DNA from: Roseimaritima multifibrata
GTDB taxonomy: Bacteria; Planctomycetota; Planctomycetia; Pirellulales; Pirellulaceae
Direction of reading: 5' to 3'
Assembly (NCBI RefSeq): GCF_007741495.1
Contig: NZ_CP036262.1
Location: 4,092,001-4,156,000, forward strand
DNA: 64,000 nucleotides
Shown: one piece after another, positions 53,636 through 61,024 of the stretch
Layout: each line of letters starts with the position of its first letter
Numbering within the stretch: the stretch's first letter is position 1
Made by a program: the position numbers and the translations under genes
Notes under the pieces: model-generated
What the model saw: only the letters and a program-made list of their open reading frames with translations
Databases searched by the model: none
What the model was told of the DNA's origin: nothing

Positions 53636-55273
53636 ATGCCAAAGAACTACAAACGATTGCTACTCACAAGCCTGATCCTATCGGCGGGGTGTGTCAGCAA
53701 TGGCCGGCCGGAAATCCCTCTCATCAATACTCGGTCTTCCGAAAAGGTCGATTCGGCATCGGCCCCGCTGCAAAGCCCCCCGATGGAGGAAACGAATACG
53801 TCGGCTCCCGGTGTGAAACAGGTGGGTCATCTGGACAGCCCCACGCTAGGCCTGCTTGCAGAAAACCCACAGACAGCAGAGATCCAGCAGGCGGTTCCGA
53901 TCGCGATTCCCACGCAAATCACCGGCAACGACATCGCTGGGACCGACGGAAATTTAGTCGATCACGCTCAACAGACCGTCGTGCAATTGAATCTGCCGTC
54001 GGTCCTCGCCGCCATCGATGGACAACATCCGGTGGTTGGATTTGCCAGGTGGCAAGTTCAGCAAGCCTATGCCGAACTCGCCCAGGCGAAATCGCTCTGG
54101 CTACCTTCGATCCAAGCAGGATTTAGTTTTCAACGCCATGACGGGAACTACCAAGCGAGCGATGGATCGATCGTCGACGTCAACCGAAACTCCTTTCAGT
54201 ACGGTCTTGGAGCGGGCGCCGTCGGCGCCGGCACGACTCCGCGTCCTGGACTGATTGCCCAGTTCCATCTGGCCGATGCCATCTTCCAACCGGAAATCGC
54301 CCAAAAGACCGCTTGGGCTCGTGGACACGCCGCCGGAGCCACTCTGAACGAGCAATTGCTGACGGCAGGCAGTGCCTATATGGAACTGCTGGACGCTCAC
54401 CAGGACGAACGAATCATCCACGAATCGGTAGCCCGTCTGGGAAGCCTTGCAGATCTGACCGTCAATTTTGCCGAAGCTGGCCAAGGGCTAGAAGCAGACG
54501 CCGATCGGCTGCGTACCGAACTGGCATTGGCACAAAACCGCCACGTTGCCGCCCAAGAGCGGACGGCGGTCGCATCGGCTCGACTGGCTCAAGCGATCAG
54601 TATCGAAGCCTCCAGTCAAATCGTACCAATGGATACCAATGTCGTTCCCTTGGAAATGGTCGCCGACCAAACCGGAAAGTCTTCATTGATTCAAATCGGA
54701 TTGGCGAACCGTCCGGAACTGAAAGAGTCACAGGCATTGGTCGCAGCCGCCTGCGAAGCATACCAACGTGAAAAGTTCGCTCCCTTTGTGCCCAGCGTAT
54801 TATTGGGGTTCAGCACAGGAGGTTTCGGCGGCGGTCTAGGCGACGACCTGAATGACGTCGCTGGCCGATACGATTTCGACGCGATGATGACTTGGCAAGT
54901 CCGCAACATGGGCTTCGGCGAACGAGCCGCACGGAAACAACGATCGGCTCAAGTTCAGCAAGCCAATTTCGAAAAACTGCGAGTGATGGATCAGGTAGCG
55001 GCCGACGTTTCCGAATCCCTTGCCCAGGTCCAGTTCCGCCGGCGGCAGATAGAAATCACCCAAGGAGCGATTGTTAACGCACGGCAATCGTACGAAAGAA
55101 ATCTAGAACGCATTCGCGACGGACAAGGGCTGCCTTTGGAGGTTCTGCAATCTGTACAGGCTTATGAGTCCGCACAAAGAGCGTACTCCGAGGCGGTGGT
55201 TCGCCATAACCAATCACAACTCCGCTTGCAGTGGGCCCTCGGTTGGCCAGTCACTGCAGCGGTCAATCAATAA
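53636..55273 (+). CDS. TolC-family outer membrane channel, lipoprotein
   Basis: The ATG at 53636 gives a lipoprotein signal (YKRLLLTSLILSAGCVSNG) and is preferred over the upstream frame at 53594. The roughly 545-residue protein has two outer-membrane-efflux-protein repeats: LPSVLAAIDGQHPVVGFARWQVQQAYAELAQAK in the first half and ANRPELKESQALVAAACEAYQREK in the second, each followed by long alpha-helices. An extra 70-residue N-terminal linker rich in Pro, Thr and Gln precedes the first repeat. It is divergent from the RND pump and adaptor genes (266-base gap) and most likely forms their exit duct. Confidence 0.92.
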   Translation: MPKNYKRLLLTSLILSAGCVSNGRPEIPLINTRSSEKVDSASAPLQSPPMEETNTSAPGVKQVGHLDSPTLGLLAENPQTAEIQQAVPIAIPTQITGNDIAGTDGNLVDHAQQTVVQLNLPSVLAAIDGQHPVVGFARWQVQQAYAELAQAKSLWLPSIQAGFSFQRHDGNYQASDGSIVDVNRNSFQYGLGAGAVGAGTTPRPGLIAQFHLADAIFQPEIAQKTAWARGHAAGATLNEQLLTAGSAYMELLDAHQDERIIHESVARLGSLADLTVNFAEAGQGLEADADRLRTELALAQNRHVAAQERTAVASARLAQAISIEASSQIVPMDTNVVPLEMVADQTGKSSLIQIGLANRPELKESQALVAAACEAYQREKFAPFVPSVLLGFSTGGFGGGLGDDLNDVAGRYDFDAMMTWQVRNMGFGERAARKQRSAQVQQANFEKLRVMDQVAADVSESLAQVQFRRRQIEITQGAIVNARQSYERNLERIRDGQGLPLEVLQSVQAYESAQRAYSEAVVRHNQSQLRLQWALGWPVTAAVNQ

Positions 55274-55310
55274 TTCAAGGTCTTGTACGGGCGACAATCG
55301 CCAATGGACC

Positions 55311-57410
55311 TTATTTCTTGGAATCAGCCGCAGGAGCTTTTCCAAGCGGCCACAGTTCGAATTTTCGCACGAACATTTCGGCTTGCTCGGTTTGCAGAAT
55401 CAACTTGCCAGCCGAAGGATCCGCATGGATCGCTTGATTGACAACGACTCCGTTTACCAAATAGGTCAGGGTGTCTCCGTCGGCGATGACCTCTAGACGA
55501 GTCCACTCGTTCACGGGGCTTTCAACATCGTCTTTTCCGCGGAAACCGACCTTATCGGCCCAATCGACGTCACGACCAAACCAGTTGATCCGGCCGCCGT
55601 TTAACGTGATCGGTTCGCCACCTTTCTTCCACACTTTTTCACCATCGCGATCCTTGGTGATCTCGGCGGTTAAGGTCGTTTTCAAAACCTGACCGGTGAT
55701 GGGATCGGTGCCCGAGAGGACAAGAATGTCACCCACACCACCTTCGATAATCTGAGCTTCGATCGACGCCATCCAGGTGTTGTTGTATCCACCGTCTGGT
55801 CCCCAGGCGTGGACCAACAGTCCCGAATCACGAGCCCGATCAATTCGGTCGCCCCAGGTTTTTTCACCCAACATGAACTCTAGAACCAGATGGTAGTCAC
55901 GGTATTTCTGATTCGTAATCAATCCACCATACCCATCACCACTGATGTGAATCTGGCCATCCTTAACGGTAAAGACCTTCTTGGGATCGGAGTAACGCGA
56001 ACCACGAATCCAGGTGTAAAAGCCTTCTAGGTTCTCGCCGTTAAACAGCTCAATACGCTCCGTTGGCGAAATCGCTGCTTCGCCGGAAGGTGGAAGAGCA
56101 GGTTCACCTGGCAACGTTCGAATCGAAAGGTTCCGGAATTCAACAGGTTCTTTATGTCCGGCCAAACCAAAGTGTCCGCTTGCACGTTTTGCTGCGGCAG
56201 GGACGGCTCCCGACATCGATTCTTTCACTTCGGACAGGTCGGCATCCACGATGGTAAAACCATTCAATTCGACTTTGAATTTTGATCCACGTACGGTGAC
56301 CTGCTGGAAATTCCATTCACCCGTTGGCCGCAAATAGCCGCGATGTGCTGGTACCAGACCATAGATGGAACCATTGTATTGGCGGACATCCAGTTTTTCG
56401 TACCGCGAATCGTCGTCGTCCAAAATCTGCAGTTCAAGCTTCTCTGGATTCCCCGCTTCATACCGGATCAGCAATCCATTGTTGCCCGCTGGAGGAAGTT
56501 TGAATTCGACACGAGCTACAAAGTCTTTGTACTCCTTATCGGTATAGATGATCCCTGATTTACCAGCGATCGAAATCAGTTTGCCATCTTCGACCTTATA
56601 GTCATCGACGTCTCCGCTCCATCCCGAAAGGTCGGTGCCGTTGAAGATACTTTCAAACTGCCCGGCTTTATCTTCACTCAGAATTGCGTTGGCCTCTTCC
56701 GCGTCGATTTCCCGAATCGAAATATCGCGGAAGTACAACGTGTTCCCATGATTCTGCAATTCGATCTGACCGTTGCGATAAATCGGTAGCCCTCGTTCCC
56801 ACAAATTTTCCATCACGACATTGTCGGTCACCAACTGATCATTCAGTTTGATCGTGACACGTTCACCGATCATGCGAATGTAAAATCGATTCCACTCGCC
56901 GACAGGTTTATCTGCCTTGACCATTGGCATTCGTGGGTTGTCTTTGTTGTTCCACAATGCGCCGGATCCATTTTCAGCACCATGCCGAAAGTAGTCCTTG
57001 TGTTCGGTATCCCAAATCTGGATCTGAGGACTGCCACGCAAATAGATTCCGCTATCACCACCTTCAAGAATTTTCCAATCGACATACATTTCAAAATCGC
57101 CGTAGTCTTTTTCGGTACAGAGACTTTGCCCCTTACCATCAAAGACCAATGCACCGTCGACGACCTTCCAGTGGTCTCGCATGCTTTGGTCGGCTACCTC
57201 TTGAGCAGCCGCCAAATCGGCTTCACTCATTGCAGCGCGAGTCTTTGGATTTCCAACCAAACCCTTCCAGCCGCTAAGGTCTTTGCCATTAAAAAGAGGC
57301 GTAAAGCCCTTTGGAGCCTCCGCCATCAGTTTTGCAGTTGATGGACCAATCACCACCAAACTAAAAAAGAAAGCACCAACAACTACGGCGCGGCGAAACG
57401 TATGTTCCAT
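55311..57410 (-). CDS. Secreted protein with three DUF1080 (3-keto-disaccharide hydrolase) domains
   Basis: The ATG at 57410 is chosen for its signal peptide (EHTFRRAVVVGAFFFSLVV to AEAPKG); a longer frame starts at 57479. The roughly 699-residue protein has three DUF1080 domains of about 200 residues each. Each starts with an LFNGKDLSGWKG-like motif: LFNGKDLSGWKGL, IFNGTDLSGWSGD and LFNGENLEGFYTW. DUF1080 is a concanavalin-like beta-sandwich found in enzymes acting on 3-keto sugars and in carbohydrate-binding roles. Three tandem copies are more than the usual one or two. The gene is convergent with the TolC-like gene and stands alone; its carbohydrate target is unknown. Confidence 0.92.
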   Translation of the reverse strand: MEHTFRRAVVVGAFFFSLVVIGPSTAKLMAEAPKGFTPLFNGKDLSGWKGLVGNPKTRAAMSEADLAAAQEVADQSMRDHWKVVDGALVFDGKGQSLCTEKDYGDFEMYVDWKILEGGDSGIYLRGSPQIQIWDTEHKDYFRHGAENGSGALWNNKDNPRMPMVKADKPVGEWNRFYIRMIGERVTIKLNDQLVTDNVVMENLWERGLPIYRNGQIELQNHGNTLYFRDISIREIDAEEANAILSEDKAGQFESIFNGTDLSGWSGDVDDYKVEDGKLISIAGKSGIIYTDKEYKDFVARVEFKLPPAGNNGLLIRYEAGNPEKLELQILDDDDSRYEKLDVRQYNGSIYGLVPAHRGYLRPTGEWNFQQVTVRGSKFKVELNGFTIVDADLSEVKESMSGAVPAAAKRASGHFGLAGHKEPVEFRNLSIRTLPGEPALPPSGEAAISPTERIELFNGENLEGFYTWIRGSRYSDPKKVFTVKDGQIHISGDGYGGLITNQKYRDYHLVLEFMLGEKTWGDRIDRARDSGLLVHAWGPDGGYNNTWMASIEAQIIEGGVGDILVLSGTDPITGQVLKTTLTAEITKDRDGEKVWKKGGEPITLNGGRINWFGRDVDWADKVGFRGKDDVESPVNEWTRLEVIADGDTLTYLVNGVVVNQAIHADPSAGKLILQTEQAEMFVRKFELWPLGKAPAADSKK

Positions 57411-58023
57411 CGTTCTCTCACTTGATTTAGTTAGGGCTATCGTCCCGAATGATCGGTCGGGATTCCAACGGTTCCGCATGCATCAATCACAGTCAATAAC
57501 ACGCAAACGGTCGAATAGCAATTTGAGGCAAAGTAAACAGGAAGGGGGAGCGTCCTCTATCGTGAATAGAAGGTCGCCAACGGAAGGAACGCATAGGCAG
57601 GGGGCTTGTAACAGGTCACGTCATGACCGAATTTGCAAAACCATCGTCTCTCCACTATGGCTCATGCTAGCCACTGAAAACTGCCGTCGCAACTATGACC
57701 ATTAAGGTTTTCATACCAGATGACGTCAAAAACGCCCGACCGTTCAATTACCGAACGATTCGGCGTCGATCGTTGACGTCCGTTTCGAGAGGAACGGAAT
57801 TCCAAAACCAATCGGGCTGTCCACCTACCTCTAAGAAGGCGAAGTCTGTTCATTAGGAGAAAGTGGGAAGACGGGATGCGAACCGCGCCCGGAATCGACT
57901 TTTCCGCAACGCAATTCTTCAATCGGAGGGAAAATCCCCAGCCAAACGGCTGGTCACATGGTAAGACGACCGACCAGGCGACACACCGATCGACGCGGAA
58001 CCGTTCCCCACTGATACCTCAAA
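57411..58023. other. Intergenic region, about 610 bases, no gene seen
   Basis: This stretch separates the DUF1080 gene start from the 3' end of the GT25 gene. Short frames (for example 57283-57705 plus, 57876-58079 plus) have no family likeness. A TTCGCAT loop near 57875 looks superficially like a tRNA T-arm on the minus strand, but the stem does not pair and no other tRNA arms fit. Confidence 0.45.
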
Positions 58024-58623
58024 TCAAGTCCCATGCACGTCGGATCCAAAACCGTTATGAGCCCCGACCAAGGGTTTGACGGTGCGATAAAAGATCCCCT
58101 CTGGCGACAATTGGTCAAACAGTTTGTCAATGGGCAATTTGCACAGGGTGTGATCACGAAGGATTAAGCGACACAACCGTTGGCTGATCAAATACCCAAC
58201 CGTCCCCCATGGTGTGCCGTGAATTCGTTCAAAGTACTTGCCCCCTTCGAGCACTTTGAAGTCTGGGTTCCATCCGCAGTCCCGCTGCAAATGAACATAA
58301 TCAAAATCGGTGGGGAGGTAAGATTCGATTTCGACCAAACCGAAATCGGGGTTGGCCTCATAGCAAAAATCATCTTCCAGAACACAGGCCCAGGGCATTT
58401 CGTAATCGACAATTCGTTGCAAAGCGTGTAGATGGGCCAGATAGCAACCGACCTCGCCGGGCTTCAACCACGATCCCTTCTCGCACGGCAATTCTTCTTT
58501 CCGCCACCGCCTAGCTTGGACTCCGTCGACGATTTCGAACGACAATCCCGTCGCCTTAATCTGGCGCAGCCCCGACTCACGTCGCGGACTATTCACCGGC
58601 ATCGAAATCAAAAACACGTGCAT
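58024..58623 (-). CDS. Family 25-type glycosyltransferase
   Basis: The ATG at 58623 starts MHVFLISMPVNSPRRESG, the usual GT25 first strand, and is preferred over a longer frame that starts inside the neighbouring gene. The roughly 199-residue protein shows the GT25 segments LKPGEVGCYLAHLHALQRIV, the acidic LEDDF motif in ACVLEDDFCYEANPDFG, and a TPWGTVGYLIS segment near the acceptor region. Members transfer galactose or other sugars to lipooligosaccharide or proteins. The length is typical of short members. It lies just after the dual glycosyltransferase gene at 58647-60050 (24-base gap), suggesting a joint role in surface glycan or glycoprotein assembly. Confidence 0.9.
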   Translation of the reverse strand: MHVFLISMPVNSPRRESGLRQIKATGLSFEIVDGVQARRWRKEELPCEKGSWLKPGEVGCYLAHLHALQRIVDYEMPWACVLEDDFCYEANPDFGLVEIESYLPTDFDYVHLQRDCGWNPDFKVLEGGKYFERIHGTPWGTVGYLISQRLCRLILRDHTLCKLPIDKLFDQLSPEGIFYRTVKPLVGAHNGFGSDVHGT

Positions 58624-58646
58624 GAGGGTCTCGCCAAATAACGATT

Positions 58647-60050
58647 TTACGACAACAAGGAAAACTGCCGCAGTGAGCGGGCATTCCCATGAGCAACGGG
58701 AATGCGTCCCAAGCCTTGGCTGCAAACCAATCCATCACCGCTCACCCAGACCTCGCCACTCGGACGATCGTGGACACAGTAATTCCATCCCTGCTGCGTT
58801 TCTCGCCATTTCTGTGGGTTCGTATGGCAATACAAATTCAAAGCCATCTGATCTCCCCAGTCGCTCGTCCCTCGCAGTTCCGGACCGCAGAGATAGCCTT
58901 TTGCCGCATGAAAATAGTCCCGCATCGCCCCTGCGGTCCCGGCTGCGAACCCACTATTTAAGAAAGGAAAGTTCTGCAGCAGCCGATATGCAAACTCTCG
59001 ATGGTAGGGGCTTTGGATCGAAAGCGACCAAGCCGGAATCACCGCGTTACCGGGATAACCATTCGGTTCGCGAACCGCGAGGATGTGATCGGGGTTCCGC
59101 TGGACTTCTTCCCAAAGCTTTTCCAGTGGTGACTGAAAGATGACGTCCGCAACGTCCCAGTAAGCGACGGGCACGTCGACGGCTAGACCACGACAGATGT
59201 CGCCAAAATCGGTCAAGCGACGCACCGGCACCATTTCCCCATTAAAGGGGCGTGGTACGATCTGCAACCCCGGCAGACCGGCCAATCGCTGGAGCTCGCT
59301 CGGATACAGTCCGTAAGCGACTGCAATCACCTGACCACGATTGTTCCAGCGGCGGAGCGAGGCCAGAAAATGGCGTTCAAATCGGGCGATATCCCGTCGA
59401 TCAAAAGCGGCCAGTACGACTCCCTCCTTCCTTCCCGTTTCCATATGGATCGGCGATTCGGAACCCGCCGATCGCTCGGACGCCGCGTGCGAATGTGAAT
59501 CAGCCAGATTGCGTTGGGGCTTATGGATCGCGAATGCGTTTCGGCTGTAGGCAATTCCAAGCCCTGCTTGTCGCATGTCGTCGCAGCAACATTGGCACTC
59601 GCAGTCCTCACGCGTCGCACGGAACTGGATTGCCTCCAGCGTTGACCTGCGAAACAGGCAGGCCCCCATCGAAACATGCCCCTTCCAGTCAACCGCAAAA
59701 TGCTCCCGTCTATAGTCCGCAGCAATGGCGCCCAGCTGAGATGAATGCTGTAATTCATGCAGCAAGGTTCGGACACATTCGGCTCCCAGGACCACATCAT
59801 CATCGACGAACATTGCCCAATCGGCCGTCCCACGGATCTTAAGATCATTCCGTCCTCGAGCGATCGTGTCCCAACGACTTCGATCCTCGGGCCGCGGATC
59901 GCCAATCCCATTGTGCAGGTGAATGCTTACGCCTCTTTGAGCATTCAGATGGCGCGCAACATCCTCAGGTATCGCCACGCCAGGACGCGTCAGCATGTAC
60001 AGGTCAACCGTTCGATCCACAGCCCATTCAGCCTCTTTTACGGGACACAC
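58647..60050 (-). CDS. Two-domain glycosyltransferase-like protein
   Basis: The frame starts with a GTG at 60050; the upstream residues NIEVV look like part of the first strand, so the true start may lie up to 30 codons upstream, and ATG 59996 is the shortest option. Domain 1 (about residues 10-200) is GT-A/GT2-like with VDLYMLTRPGVAIP and the metal motif MFVDDDVVLG. Domain 2 (about 210-467) looks like another nucleotide-sugar transferase: YWDVADVIFQSPLEKLWE holds a DxxD motif, and FLNSGFAAG and DWGDQMALNLY resemble GT8/GT77-type donors. A CECQCCCDD cluster joins the domains. A bifunctional enzyme is plausible; specificity is unknown. It overlaps no neighbour and precedes the GT25 gene. Confidence 0.8.
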   Translation of the reverse strand: MCPVKEAEWAVDRTVDLYMLTRPGVAIPEDVARHLNAQRGVSIHLHNGIGDPRPEDRSRWDTIARGRNDLKIRGTADWAMFVDDDVVLGAECVRTLLHELQHSSQLGAIAADYRREHFAVDWKGHVSMGACLFRRSTLEAIQFRATREDCECQCCCDDMRQAGLGIAYSRNAFAIHKPQRNLADSHSHAASERSAGSESPIHMETGRKEGVVLAAFDRRDIARFERHFLASLRRWNNRGQVIAVAYGLYPSELQRLAGLPGLQIVPRPFNGEMVPVRRLTDFGDICRGLAVDVPVAYWDVADVIFQSPLEKLWEEVQRNPDHILAVREPNGYPGNAVIPAWSLSIQSPYHREFAYRLLQNFPFLNSGFAAGTAGAMRDYFHAAKGYLCGPELRGTSDWGDQMALNLYCHTNPQKWRETQQGWNYCVHDRPSGEVWVSGDGLVCSQGLGRIPVAHGNARSLRQFSLLS

Positions 60051-60091
60051 TACTTCGATGTTTACATCGACCAGACAAGTTCAAATCCAAA

Positions 60092-60757
60092 TCACTCGCA
60101 CGGAAAAGCGCTCGTCGAAGATCCTAGGAACGGATCTTCAACGGCTTGGGATTGAGCCTGTTGAAAGGAACGAGGAGACAATTCGGTAAGAAAGTCGAAA
60201 CTTTCACAAGGCACCATCATTGCCTGCTGACGAACCGCATGTTGATAAGAATGGCTGATTTCTACAGCAGCCTGCGATTCTATCCCAACGCCCTGCACAG
60301 GCGCTGCGGTGCTGTAATGATCATTCGCGGGATCACGAGGCATCGGTGGGTAGTACTGAATGCATTCCCCGGCGGTCATCCCCGCGGACATTTCTAACTG
60401 GGCGGGCGCCGTTTCGGGAACAAACGCGATTCCCCACAATACAGGTTGATTGGCCAATTCCAATTCGATCCCTACCAACACTTCCTCGGATAGCAACCAA
60501 CGTCCATCATTCCATGCGAGATGGGAGGGATCGCGGGGCAAAAAGACCGCCCGCACATCTTTTACGTTGACACTCCGCGTAAGACTTACACGTGGACTGG
60601 GACGTTCCGTTGCCGAGAGAAAAACTTCAGCTTGCGCCGGATTTGAGACCGATGGAGCCGACATTTTCTTCAGCTGCAAACTCGCGATTCGAGGGAACGT
60701 TCCCGGAAAAGTAACGGTTCCCGCCAACAAGTATTCTCGAAACTGTTCACGATTCAT
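60092..60757 (-). CDS. Conserved-looking protein of unknown function near glycosyltransferases
   Basis: The ATG at 60757 (222 residues) is the best start; an upstream frame from 60841 adds 28 basic residues that look non-coding. The protein has no signal peptide or membrane helix. The first half is beta-rich (GTVTFPGTFPRIASLQLKK, WLLSEEVLVGIELELANQPV), the second half is Pro/Gln/Ser-rich (QYYPPMPRDPANDHYS), and no family is recognised. It lies just upstream of the dual glycosyltransferase gene in the same direction, which suggests co-expression. Confidence 0.6.
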   Translation of the reverse strand: MNREQFREYLLAGTVTFPGTFPRIASLQLKKMSAPSVSNPAQAEVFLSATERPSPRVSLTRSVNVKDVRAVFLPRDPSHLAWNDGRWLLSEEVLVGIELELANQPVLWGIAFVPETAPAQLEMSAGMTAGECIQYYPPMPRDPANDHYSTAAPVQGVGIESQAAVEISHSYQHAVRQQAMMVPCESFDFLTELSPRSFQQAQSQAVEDPFLGSSTSAFPCE

Positions 60758-61024
60758 TTCAGTCGCTCTTAAAGAAAGTTTACATCGAAACCGAGGATTG
60801 CTGAGACGTAGGATAGACGCTATGAACGGGCTCCGCGCCAAGAATCTGGTTCAATTTTGTTGTGTTATCATAATCCATCCATTGACCACACAGCGAAGAA
60901 CCATCATTTCCATTGGCAGCGCGTATTTGCTCTGGCCGGCAAACTGCCGATTGTTTCGAACGTTCATTCCACGCAATAAACCGCGAGAAACAAAAATTAA
61001 AACGACGACGATCAACCAACGAAT

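Noticed and set aside
57860-57910. T-arm-like sequence suggesting a tRNA on the minus strand
   Set aside because: The stem next to the TTCGCAT loop does not pair and no anticodon, D or acceptor arm can be placed.
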